Notes under the pieces: generated by a model
What the model was told of the DNA's origin: nothing
The model's input: the letters and a program-made list of their open reading frames with translations, nothing else
Databases searched by the model: none
Part shown: piece after piece, positions 34,644-42,369 of the stretch
Layout: the number at the start of each line of letters is the position of its first letter
How positions within the stretch are numbered: position 1 is the first letter of the stretch
Translations under genes and position numbers: made by a program
Assembly (NCBI GenBank): GCA_965247175.1
Contig: OZ252006.1
Coordinates: forward strand, 2,914,001 to 2,978,000
Length of the DNA: 64,000 bases
DNA from: JANQMX01 sp965247175
GTDB taxonomy: Bacteria > Pseudomonadota > Alphaproteobacteria > Kiloniellales > DSM-21159
Direction: 5' to 3'

Positions 34644-35237
34644 TTACGCCTGGACCGCTCCATCCAAAACGCTGAGCGCCGTCTTGGCCATGTCTTGCAC
34701 CGGCTCCAGCTCGCCGTAGGCCCGGTGCAGCACCGCCATGCCGCGCGAAACGCCCAGGAAGAAGCGGGCGAGCGCGCGGCTGTCGATACTTGCCGGCAGC
34801 AGGCCGTCTTCTCGCCCACGCTCCAGCACCGCCTGCAGCGCCGCCTCGGTGCGCAGAAACTGCTCGCGCACCAGCGCCGAGGGGGCCGGGTCCCGGCCAC
34901 CGCACTCCAAGGCCGTCTGGCACATCAGGCAGCCGGCCGGGTTCGCCGGATCGGCCATGCGGGCCAAGTGGCTGTCGAGAAAACCTTCGATCGCGTGGCG
35001 CGGGTCGGGTTCCTGCAAGGCCGCCCGAGCGATGTCGCCGTACCGCGCGGCATAGTGGTCCAAGGCGCGCAGCAGCAGAGCTTCCTTATCGCCATAAGCG
35101 TGATAGAGGCTGCCGCGCTGCACGCCGGCGCTCTTGGCGAGATCGGCCATGGTGGTCTCGGCATAGCCCTGCCGCCAGAAGGTCTCGACGGCAGCGTCCA
35201 TGACCGCCTCTTCATCGAACTGCCGCACGCCGACCAT
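34644..35237 (-). CDS. TetR-family transcriptional regulator
   Basis: This 197-residue regulator has an N-terminal helix-turn-helix (about 10-55; GYAETTMADLAKSAGVQRGSLYHAYGDKEALL in the core) and a helical C-terminal ligand domain with GCLMCQTALE, a feature of the AcrR/NemR-like subgroup with a conserved Cys pair (about 102 and 105). It is divergent from a small DoxX-like membrane protein, and a strong 28-bp palindrome lies between them, a likely binding site. The ligand is unknown; the cysteines could sense electrophiles, by analogy with NemR. Confidence 0.88.
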   Translation of the reverse strand: MVGVRQFDEEAVMDAAVETFWRQGYAETTMADLAKSAGVQRGSLYHAYGDKEALLLRALDHYAARYGDIARAALQEPDPRHAIEGFLDSHLARMADPANPAGCLMCQTALECGGRDPAPSALVREQFLRTEAALQAVLERGREDGLLPASIDSRALARFFLGVSRGMAVLHRAYGELEPVQDMAKTALSVLDGAVQA

Positions 35238-35301
35238 GCCCAGACCTCCTCACCGATCATACCCGCAAAGCTGTGACACTCGTCACGCTTCTCAATGAAA
35301 A

Positions 35302-35329
35302 GTATCTTTGACATAGATGTCAAACATAC
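35302..35329. promoter_or_regulatory. 28-bp palindrome, probable TetR operator
   Basis: The core TTTGACAT-AG-ATGTCAAA (35307-35324) is a perfect 8-bp inverted repeat. It extends outward past one mismatched pair (35306/35325) to GTAT (35302-35305) and ATAC (35326-35329), so 12 of 13 arm positions pair. It also contains TTGACA, a consensus -35 element reading toward the DoxX-like gene. It lies in the 151-bp gap between the divergent TetR and DoxX-like genes, where a repressor dimer would block transcription. Confidence 0.8.
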
Positions 35330-35388
35330 CGATCTCCAAGGCGAAGGGGGGCCGGCTGTCGGCGTCCCGACCTGACGGAGGTTTCATC

Positions 35389-35805
35389 ATGTCTGGAGAT
35401 CGCGACCAGCGCCTCGCGCTAAGCCTGGCCATCCTGCGCCTCACGACCGGCGCCTTCTTCCTCGTTTGGGCCTTGGAGAAAATACTGGCGCCGGAGATCG
35501 CCCGCCGCGTCTTCGAGACCTTCTATTTCTCCTCGCCGTCCGACGAGATGCTCCTGATCACCGGCGTCCTGCAGGCCCTCGTGATCCTCGCTTTCATGGC
35601 GGGGCTGTTTCGCTTCTGGACCTACGGCGCTCTGCTCGCCATGCATAGTGTCTCGGTCTTCTCGACCATTCCGCGGCTGATCGACCCTTTCACGCCACCT
35701 AATCACCTCTTCTGGGCGGCCATCCCGGTCCTCGGCCTGCTGATCGTGCTGTTCCTGCTGCGCGACCGCGACAGGTTTCTGGTGCTGCGGCGGAACGAGG
35801 CGTAG
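35389..35805 (+). CDS. DoxX-like four-helix membrane protein
   Basis: This 138-residue inner-membrane protein has about four hydrophobic segments, beginning LSLAILRLTTGAFFLVWALEKIL, as in the DoxX family, whose members are linked to redox and thiol stress but have no firm single function. ATG 35389 is preceded by GGAGG at 7-nt spacing, which rules out an upstream in-frame start. It is the likely target of the divergent TetR regulator. Confidence 0.8.
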   Translation: MSGDRDQRLALSLAILRLTTGAFFLVWALEKILAPEIARRVFETFYFSSPSDEMLLITGVLQALVILAFMAGLFRFWTYGALLAMHSVSVFSTIPRLIDPFTPPNHLFWAAIPVLGLLIVLFLLRDRDRFLVLRRNEA

Positions 35806-35942
35806 CGCTTCCTGCTTGTGAACAGCTGTGATGCAGTGATCCCATGGATCATTCACCGGCGGACATGCCGCCGTCGCGAATCTGTACTACATAGCCATCT
35901 GACGCGGCAGCGGAACGCCGCAGCGAAGAGGGAAGCTTGGGC

Positions 35943-37157
35943 ATGCGGTACTTTGTCGAGGGCGCGCTGAGGGGCGAGCGATTGCAGGACACCCTGCGGC
36001 GCAGCACCATCATCGCCATTATCAGCTTCCTGACCCTGATCGACCTCTTCGGCAGCCAGGCGCTGCTGCCGCAGCTGGTCGAAGCCTACAACGTCGATGC
36101 CTCGACCATGGGGGTGGCGGTCAACCTCTCCACCCTCGGCATGGCCGCATCGGGACTGGCCGTCGCTTGGTTCGCCGACCGCATCGACCGCAAGCGCGGC
36201 ATCTGGCTCAGCCTGGCGCTGCTCTCCATTCCGACCTTCCTGCTCGGCATCGTCGACGACGTGGCGCTTTTCGCCATGCTGCGCATCCTGCAGGGCGTGT
36301 TCATGGCGGCGGCCTTCACCCTGACCATGACCTACCTTTCTGAGCAGTGCGACATCACCGCCGCCTCCGGCGCCATGGCCGCCTACATCACCGGCAATGT
36401 GGCCAGCAACCTCTTCGGCCGCCTGATGGCCGGCTCGCTCGCCGAGTCGGTCGGACTCGCCGGCAGCTTCTTCGCCTTTGCCGCGCTCAACCTGCTCGGC
36501 GCCGTCATCGCCTTCGTGCTGATCGGCCCCTCCTCCAGCGAACGGCCAGTCTCGGGCCAGAAGCCGGGCAAAGCCTGGGCGGCGCACCTCTCCAACCCAC
36601 GCCTGCGCGCCAGCTTCCTGATCGGTTTCGTCATACTCTTTCTCTTCGTCGGCCTCTTTACCTACGTGAACTTCGAGCTGGTGGGTCCGCGCCTGCAACT
36701 CGACCCGCTGCTGCTTGGCCTGGTCTATTTCGTCTTCCTGCCGGCGATCTTCACCACGCCTATCGCCGGAAAGCTGGCGCGGAAGTGGGGCGCCCGGAAC
36801 AGCTTCTGGCTCAGCGCGGCGGTGACCTATGCCGGCATCTTCGCCGTCTGGCTCGGCAATCTCTGGGTCGTGCTGCTCGGGCTGTCGCTGATCGGCATCG
36901 GCCTCTTCTTCGCCCAGGCCGCCGTCGCCGGCTATGTCGGGCGCGCGGCCCGCCACTCCCACGCCGCCGCCAACGGTCTCTACCTTTCGAGCTACTATCT
37001 CGGAGGCCTGTTCGGCGCCTTCACCCTGGGTCTGGTCTACGAGCATCTCGATTGGACCGGCGTCACCGTCGCCGCGATCCTGGCGCTCGGCATTGCCATG
37101 CTGCTGGCCAGGGCGTTGCGCGACGAGGTCGAGACTGAAGCGGTCAAGACCTCCTAG
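35943..37157 (+). CDS. MFS transporter (12-helix, AraJ/YnfM-like)
   Basis: This 404-residue major facilitator protein has about 12 helices. Motif A-like WFADRIDRKRGIWLSL is near residue 75, and LRILQGVFMAAAFTLTMTYLSE follows in helix 4. It is likely a proton-driven exporter of unknown substrate. ATG 35943 has AGAGGGA about 9 nt upstream. It precedes the Rieske cassette by about 100 bp on the same strand, but its role relative to it is unknown. Confidence 0.88.
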   Translation: MRYFVEGALRGERLQDTLRRSTIIAIISFLTLIDLFGSQALLPQLVEAYNVDASTMGVAVNLSTLGMAASGLAVAWFADRIDRKRGIWLSLALLSIPTFLLGIVDDVALFAMLRILQGVFMAAAFTLTMTYLSEQCDITAASGAMAAYITGNVASNLFGRLMAGSLAESVGLAGSFFAFAALNLLGAVIAFVLIGPSSSERPVSGQKPGKAWAAHLSNPRLRASFLIGFVILFLFVGLFTYVNFELVGPRLQLDPLLLGLVYFVFLPAIFTTPIAGKLARKWGARNSFWLSAAVTYAGIFAVWLGNLWVVLLGLSLIGIGLFFAQAAVAGYVGRAARHSHAAANGLYLSSYYLGGLFGAFTLGLVYEHLDWTGVTVAAILALGIAMLLARALRDEVETEAVKTS

Positions 37158-37253
37158 GCCTCGAGCTTGCCACAAGGTGCCGTTGCCAGGCTTGGGGGCT
37201 TTGGGCAGACTCGATGCCGATAGCCGGAACCGCGGACGGGAGCAGGTAAGCCG

Positions 37254-37625
37254 ATGGCGGCAACGATACTGGACGTCCTTGCCATCTATGGCGTGATCGG
37301 CCTGCTGGTTGCCGCGGTTTTCCTCTGCTGGGGCATCGACCGCATCGATCAGAACGCACGCGGCGCCTGGGCTTTCCGTCCTCTGCTCCTCCCCGGTGTG
37401 GTGCTCATCTGGCCGCTGGTGCTCTGGCGCTGGTATCGTCTGTCGTGGGGCTGGGACGAAGTACGGCGTTACCGGCCGCCACGCGCGGCGCAGGACTGGG
37501 CGGCCCTGGGCCTGGCGCTTGCCATACCGCTGATCGTCATCGCGACCCTGGTCGTGCGCCAGAACGGGCCCTTCGAGCGGCCGGCCGTCATGCTCTCGGA
37601 ACCGGGTGAAGAGGCCGGCGAATGA
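37254..37625 (+). CDS. Small three-helix membrane protein, cassette gene A
   Basis: This 123-residue protein of unknown family has three hydrophobic segments (about 7-28, 43-60 and 82-102) joined by basic, Trp-rich loops (WRWYRLSWGWDEVRRY). No known domain was recognised. It overlaps the Rieske-haem gene by 4 bp, so it is co-translated with it and likely part of the same membrane complex. This is an inference from position; no function is proposed. Confidence 0.75.
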   Translation: MAATILDVLAIYGVIGLLVAAVFLCWGIDRIDQNARGAWAFRPLLLPGVVLIWPLVLWRWYRLSWGWDEVRRYRPPRAAQDWAALGLALAIPLIVIATLVVRQNGPFERPAVMLSEPGEEAGE

Positions 37626-38671
37626 GCGTCAAGTACGTCCCCGTCCAGTGGGGTTGGAACAAGTATCTCTACGACGCCGTGCTGCTGCTCTGCGTCGTGG
37701 CCTACGTCCTGGTCTTCATCCGGCTCGGCGCTCCGGCCGCCGACGTCACCCGGCCGGTCGACGGGCAGATCCTGCGCATGCGCGCCTTCGGCAGCTGCGC
37801 CTTTCTCATGCTGACCGTCATCCTCTGCATCGGCCCCCTGGCACGGCTCGACCGACGCTTCCTGCCGCTGCTCTACAATCGCCGGCACTTCGGTGTGCTG
37901 ACAGCGCTGGTGGCCCTGACCCACGCGATCTATGTCTTGAACTGGTACTTCGCCTTCAGCCCGACACCACCGCTCGAAGCGCTCTTGAGCGCGAACCAAA
38001 GCTACGGCCAGCTCCTCGGCTTTCCCTTCGAGGCCTTCGGCATCTTCGCGCTCATCGTGCTGGGTATCCTCGCGGCGACCAGCCATGACTTTTGGCTCGC
38101 CTTCCTGTCGGCGCCGGTCTGGAAGGCGCTGCATCTCCTGATCTATCCGGCTTACGCCGCCGTCATTGCGCACATCGGCCTCGGCTATCTGCAAGACGCC
38201 AAGAACCCGGCCATGGCGCTGGTGGCCTGCGGCGGCGCCTTGACCGTCGCCGGGCTGCACCTTGCCGCCCGACGCAGAGACCGCGCCCAGGCCGCGGAGG
38301 AAGGCTGGCTGCAGGTCGGCGATTGGCGGGACATCCCGGAGGGCCGCGCCGTCATCGTTCGCATCCAGGGCGATGAGCGCGCCGCCGTCTTTCGCAACGG
38401 CGATAGCCTCTCGGCCGTGTCCAATGCCTGCGCCCACCAGAACGGGCCGCTCGGCGAAGGCCGTATCATCGACGGCTGCATCACCTGCCCCTGGCACGGC
38501 TTCCAGTATCGCCCGGAGGACGGCTGCTCACCGGCGCCCTTCACCGAACGCATCCCCACCTACCGTCTGCGGCTGCAGGGCGACAGCGTGATGATCCACC
38601 GCCAAGCCAACCCGCCAGGCACGGCGCAGCCGCCGCTGCCACTCCCGACCGCCAATGAGGGCACGATCTGA
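37622..38671 (+). CDS. Fused ferric-reductase-like haem membrane domain and Rieske [2Fe-2S] domain
   Basis: This 349-residue protein combines two redox modules. Residues about 15-220 form six helices with two His pairs spaced as in b-haem binding ferric-reductase/MsrQ-like domains: His89/His101 in helix 3 and His171/His184 in helix 5, suggesting up to two haems. Residues about 225-330 are a Rieske domain with Cys270-x-His272 and Cys289-x2-His292 (CAH...CPWH). Electrons could pass between a [2Fe-2S] centre and haem across the membrane; the Rieske part appears cytoplasmic or periplasmic depending on topology. It overlaps its neighbours at both ends. Partners and substrate are unknown. Confidence 0.88.
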   Translation: MSVKYVPVQWGWNKYLYDAVLLLCVVAYVLVFIRLGAPAADVTRPVDGQILRMRAFGSCAFLMLTVILCIGPLARLDRRFLPLLYNRRHFGVLTALVALTHAIYVLNWYFAFSPTPPLEALLSANQSYGQLLGFPFEAFGIFALIVLGILAATSHDFWLAFLSAPVWKALHLLIYPAYAAVIAHIGLGYLQDAKNPAMALVACGGALTVAGLHLAARRRDRAQAAEEGWLQVGDWRDIPEGRAVIVRIQGDERAAVFRNGDSLSAVSNACAHQNGPLGEGRIIDGCITCPWHGFQYRPEDGCSPAPFTERIPTYRLRLQGDSVMIHRQANPPGTAQPPLPLPTANEGTI

Positions 38672-39444
38672 TGGCCGCGCCGCGCGACCCCTTCTTCATC
38701 GGCTGGGCCAATCCGCCCGCCGGGCTGCGTCTTTTCCTGCTCTGGACGGCGCTGGGCCTCGTCGTACTCTTCGCGGCGGCCGGCTGGCTGCTCGCCGCAA
38801 CCCAGGACGACCCGGGCGACGGCAGCTTCCGCTTCGATTGGGGACGGCAGACGGTGATCGGCGTGCTCGAGGCCGGGCCCTATCCGATCCTCCATGTGAT
38901 CGAGAGCGACCGCTTTCCGGCCGGCCACAGCCTCCTGCTCTCCGGCCAGGGCAAGCGCGGCGTGCAGGACCGCAGCGCCTCCTTGGACGGAGTCGTGGTG
39001 CAGGCCTCCGGCGTGGCGCTGACTCGCGGCGAGATCGACATGCTGCAGCTGCGCGGCGGCAGCGACGGCCTAGCCGCCGCCCAAGACAGGCCGGCGGGCG
39101 AGACGGCAGCGCCCCCGACAACGCAGCCGCTCGGACGCTGGCGCATCACCGGCGAGATCTGCGACGGCAAGTGCTACACGGGCGCCATGCGCCCCGGCCA
39201 GGGCTTGGCGCACAAGGCCTGCGCCAACCTCTGCCTGACCGGCGGCGTGCCGCCGATCTTCGTCGCCACCGACCGTATCGATGGCGAGCAGTTTCTCCTG
39301 CTGGCCGATGCCGAAGGCGGGCCGGTCACCGACGCCATCCTGGACCACGTGGCGACCTTGGTCGAAATCGAAGGTGCGGTGGAGAGACGCGGCGCTTTGC
39401 TCGTCTTCCGCATCGACCCGGCAAGCATTCGGCTGGCGCAATGA
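38671..39444 (+). CDS. Membrane-anchored protein with conserved Cys4/His motif, cassette gene C
   Basis: This 257-residue protein has one N-terminal transmembrane helix (about 19-43), then a soluble domain. A strongly patterned block holds Cys164-x3-Cys168, His181, Cys184-x3-Cys188 (GEICDGKCYTGAM, then GLAHKACANLCLTGGVPP). Such a set could bind a metal, haem or Fe-S centre, or form disulfides. I recall similar blocks in uncharacterised proteins of other phyla, but cannot verify this here. It shares a base with the Rieske gene stop, and its TGA overlaps the next ATG, so the four genes form one unit. No function is proposed. Confidence 0.78.
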   Translation: MAAPRDPFFIGWANPPAGLRLFLLWTALGLVVLFAAAGWLLAATQDDPGDGSFRFDWGRQTVIGVLEAGPYPILHVIESDRFPAGHSLLLSGQGKRGVQDRSASLDGVVVQASGVALTRGEIDMLQLRGGSDGLAAAQDRPAGETAAPPTTQPLGRWRITGEICDGKCYTGAMRPGQGLAHKACANLCLTGGVPPIFVATDRIDGEQFLLLADAEGGPVTDAILDHVATLVEIEGAVERRGALLVFRIDPASIRLAQ

Positions 39445-39662
39445 CCGAGAAAAGCACCCTCGGCCGCCTCCTGCCGCCCGGCCTGACCCTTCTGGCATGC
39501 GGCCTGATCTGGCTCGCCTACGAGAACCTGGGCCTATTGAGAGGCACGCTGTTCTGGGAATTGCGCTACGTCACCCTCGGCTGCGCCGTCATCCTCCTGC
39601 TGACCGGCCTCGAACGTCTGAACGCCTGGCTTTCCAGGCTCTTGCCAGGCGGCGAAAGCTAA
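39441..39662 (+). CDS. Small two-helix membrane protein, cassette gene D
   Basis: This 73-residue protein begins at ATG 39441, overlapping the preceding TGA (ATGA). It has two hydrophobic segments (about 10-27 and 42-59) and a short basic tail. Unrecognised family. Position and overlap support it as the last member of the Rieske/haem/Cys4 cassette, perhaps a small structural subunit. Confidence 0.68.
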   Translation: MTEKSTLGRLLPPGLTLLACGLIWLAYENLGLLRGTLFWELRYVTLGCAVILLLTGLERLNAWLSRLLPGGES

Positions 39663-39694
39663 GGCATGGGATGCCGGCTTAGGACGAGGACAGC

Positions 39695-40057
39695 ATGACG
39701 GTTATCACGGTTTGCACCACCTGCCGCCGCGGCGAAGCGCGAGAGGATCGGAGCCTGTCGCCCTGCGGTGAGGCCATGCTGACACTGGTCGAGGACAGCG
39801 CCCGCGACGCAAAGACCGTCGCGGTCCGCGGCACGGCCTGCCTGATGGGCTGCGACCACGGCTGCAACGTTGTCATCTCTGCGCCGGGCAAGATGTCCTA
39901 TGTCCTCGGCAGCTTCGCACCGGAGGCGGAGAGCGCCGAGGCGCTGGTCGCCTATGCCGCGCTTCACGCCGAGAGCGAAGAGGGTGTCGTCGCCTACAAG
40001 CAGTGGCCCTCCGGCGTGAAGGGGCACTTCGTCGCCCGGGTCCCGCCGCTCGACTAG
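39695..40057 (+). CDS. DUF1636 family metal-binding protein
   Basis: This 120-residue protein has the arrangement CTTCRRG near the N-terminus and ACLMGCDHGCNV around residues 49-60, that is, cysteines in a thioredoxin-like ferredoxin pattern typical of DUF1636. The family is commonly found in alphaproteobacterial cobalamin clusters and is suspected to be a metal- or Fe-S-binding accessory protein; its biochemical role is not established. Its TAG stop (40055-40057) overlaps the stop of the convergent cobU through the shared palindrome CTAG. Confidence 0.88.
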   Translation: MTVITVCTTCRRGEAREDRSLSPCGEAMLTLVEDSARDAKTVAVRGTACLMGCDHGCNVVISAPGKMSYVLGSFAPEAESAEALVAYAALHAESEEGVVAYKQWPSGVKGHFVARVPPLD

Positions 40058-40572
40058 CCCTTCAGGACGAGGGGCAGGCCGGCGGCCACGAAGCGCACCT
40101 CGTCTACCTCTTGCGCGATACGCTGGTTGAGCCGGCCCTGCGCGTCGCGGAAGGCACGCCCGAGCGGCGTCTCCGGCACCAAACCGAGCCCCACTTCGTT
40201 GGACACCAGGATGACCGGCTGCCGCGCCGCCGCAAGCGCCGCCACCAAAGCCTCTGTCTCGGTATCGACGTCCCGCTCCCCCAGCATGACGTTGGTCAGC
40301 CAGAGCGTCAGGCAGTCCACCAGCACCACGTCACTGTCAGCGACCGCTTCGAGCATGTCGGGCATCTCAAGCGGCGCCTCCAGCGTCTGCCAGCCGTCGC
40401 CGCGCTCGGCTTGGTGCCGGGCGATGCGCGCCGCCATCTCCTCGTCGCGCGCCTCGGCGGTGGCAAGATAGGTCCGCCGTGGCCCTGTGTCCTCGGCCAG
40501 CGTTTGCGCGTGGCGTGACTTGCCCGAACGGGCGCCGCCCAAGACGAGCCGATGCTTGACGTCTGCCATCAC
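40054..40572 (-). CDS. cobU: Adenosylcobinamide kinase / cobinamide-phosphate guanylyltransferase
   Basis: This 172-residue bifunctional enzyme (also called CobP) phosphorylates adenosylcobinamide and then transfers GMP in the nucleotide-loop assembly of B12. Walker A is LVLGGARSGKSRHA (about 10-23), followed by TYLATAEARDEEM, HxxERGDGW (His about 53) and LVDCLTLWLTNV. Full length. It is divergent from cobD and convergent with the DUF1636 gene. No riboswitch lies upstream, unlike the two larger B12 operons in the window. Confidence 0.94.
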   Translation of the reverse strand: MMADVKHRLVLGGARSGKSRHAQTLAEDTGPRRTYLATAEARDEEMAARIARHQAERGDGWQTLEAPLEMPDMLEAVADSDVVLVDCLTLWLTNVMLGERDVDTETEALVAALAAARQPVILVSNEVGLGLVPETPLGRAFRDAQGRLNQRIAQEVDEVRFVAAGLPLVLKG

Positions 40573-40648
40573 CGATCACCCTGTGTTTTCTGTCGGGCTC
40601 TTGATAGGCATAGAGCTTGCAACACACCAGCCTTGGGAGACGCGCCGC

Positions 40649-41599
40649 ATGAGCTGGGCGCTTGTCATGCTGCTTGCCCTGGCAATCGATGCCCTGGTCG
40701 GATGGCCGGACCGGCTCTATCGCGCGATCGGCCATCCGGTAACCTGGCTCGGCGCCTTGATCGATCGGCTGGACAAGCGCCTCAACCGCGAAGACGACAG
40801 CCCCGCCAAGCGCCGCAAGCTGGGCGAGGCCGCCGCCTGTCTCGCCATCGCCGCCGCCGCAGGTGTCGCCGGCTTGGCCGCCTGGCTGCTGCCCGGCGGA
40901 ACGCTGGGACTTGTGCTCGCGGCCGTGCTGGCCTGGCCGCTGATCGCTGCCCGCAGCCTTTACGATCATGTGGCGCCAGTCGCCGAGGCGCTGGCCCGCG
41001 ACGATCTCGCCGAAGCGCGGGCGGAAGTCGCCAAGATCGTTGGCCGGGACGTCTTCGTCCTCGACGAAGCGGGCGTGTCCCGCGCCGCGATCGAGAGCCT
41101 GGCGGAGAACAGCTCCGACGGAGTGGTGGCGCCCCTCTTCTGGGGTCTGCTGCTCGGCTTGCCCGGCATCGCCGCCTACAAGGCCATCAACACCCTCGAC
41201 AGCATGATCGGCCACCGCTCGCCGCGGCATGAGGACTTCGGGCGCTTTGCGGCGCGCCTGGACGACTGGGTCAACTGGCTACCGGCGCGCCTCACCGGCC
41301 TGATCTTCGCCGCCGTCTCCGGCAACCCGGGCCATGCCGTCACCATCATGCGCCGCGACGCCAAGCAGCATCGCTCGCCCAACGCCGGCTGGCCAGAGGC
41401 GGCCATGGCAGCCGCGCTCGGCTGCCGCCTTTCGGGCCCGCGCGCCTATCACGACCGGGTGGCCGAAGAGCCCTGGCTCAACCCTGGCGCCCCCGATCCC
41501 TTGGCAGCCGACCTGAAGCGGGCGCTCAGCCTCTATCGGCGCGCCATGTGGCTCGTCGCGGCCATGCTGGCGGTAATCGCCTTGCTCGTTGGCTTCTAG
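40649..41599 (+). CDS. cobD: Adenosylcobinamide-phosphate synthase
   Basis: This 316-residue CbiB/CobD family membrane enzyme attaches the aminopropanol arm to adenosylcobyric acid. It has about five helices and conserved ENSSDGVVAPLFW (about 151-163), AYKAINTLDSMIGH, and GNPGHAVTIMRRDAKQHRSPNAGWPEAAMA. ATG 40649 gives the usual short N-terminus leading into DALVGWPDRLYRAIGHPV. The stop overlaps the convergent btuD stop through CTAG at 41596-41599. The usual partner cobC is not next to it. Confidence 0.94.
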   Translation: MSWALVMLLALAIDALVGWPDRLYRAIGHPVTWLGALIDRLDKRLNREDDSPAKRRKLGEAAACLAIAAAAGVAGLAAWLLPGGTLGLVLAAVLAWPLIAARSLYDHVAPVAEALARDDLAEARAEVAKIVGRDVFVLDEAGVSRAAIESLAENSSDGVVAPLFWGLLLGLPGIAAYKAINTLDSMIGHRSPRHEDFGRFAARLDDWVNWLPARLTGLIFAAVSGNPGHAVTIMRRDAKQHRSPNAGWPEAAMAAALGCRLSGPRAYHDRVAEEPWLNPGAPDPLAADLKRALSLYRRAMWLVAAMLAVIALLVGF

Positions 41600-42369
41600 T
41601 GAACGCGGGCGAGCGGCTGCACCAGGAGGCCGTCGGGGCCGTCCTCGATGCGCGCGGTGATGCCGTAGACCTGCTGCAAGCGCTCGGCCGTGAGCACGTC
41701 TGATGGCGTGCCTTCGGCCACGATATGCCCGCCGTCCATCAGGGCGACGCGACCGCACCAGCGGGCGGCGAGGCTGAGATCGTGCAGCGAGGCCAGGACG
41801 CCGCGGCCTTCCCGGGCCAGCGCGGCGAAGGTCTCCATCAGTTCGATCTGGTGCGAGGGGTCGAGGCCCGCCGTCGGCTCGTCGGCGATCAGGAGCGGCG
41901 CCTCTTGCGCCAAGGCACGCGCGATCAGCACCCGGGCCTGCTCACCGCCGGAAAGGTCGGTCGCCGGCCGCCTGCGAAAGTCGGCCACATCCATGCGGGC
42001 AAGCGCCGCTTCGACCGCAGCACGGTCGGCGTCGCTCGGCGGCGCGAAGCTCTGGCGATGGGGCGCGCGGCCCAGGGCCACCAGGGTTTCGACCGTCACC
42101 GGCCAGGCGATCTCCCGCCCCTGCGGCAGGTAGGCCACCCGCCGGGCGCGCTCGCCTGCCGCCAGCTGCTCAATGAGATTATCGCCAAGGCGGCTCGTGC
42201 CCCCGGCTGGGATGAGACCGATGGCGGCGCGCATCAAGGTGGACTTGCCGGCGCCATTGGGGCCGATCAGGCCAACGAACTCACCGGCGCCCACCTCTAG
42301 CGAAACGCCGCGCAGCACCTCGTTGCCGCCGAGCCGTGCGGTGATGCCGGAGAGGGCCAGAAGGCTCAT
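41596..42369 (-). CDS. btuD: Cobalamin-type ABC transporter ATPase
   Basis: This 257-residue FecE/BtuD-class ATPase has Walker A GPNGAGKSTLMRA (about 38-50), signature DLSGGEQARVLIARALA and Walker B LLIADEPTAGLDP, with the switch His in SLHDLSLAARWC. The linked permease and TonB receptor, and a cobalamin riboswitch upstream, give the substrate as corrinoid. ATG 42369 overlaps the btuC stop. The periplasmic binding protein BtuF is not encoded in this operon. Confidence 0.9.
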   Translation of the reverse strand: MSLLALSGITARLGGNEVLRGVSLEVGAGEFVGLIGPNGAGKSTLMRAAIGLIPAGGTSRLGDNLIEQLAAGERARRVAYLPQGREIAWPVTVETLVALGRAPHRQSFAPPSDADRAAVEAALARMDVADFRRRPATDLSGGEQARVLIARALAQEAPLLIADEPTAGLDPSHQIELMETFAALAREGRGVLASLHDLSLAARWCGRVALMDGGHIVAEGTPSDVLTAERLQQVYGITARIEDGPDGLLVQPLARVH

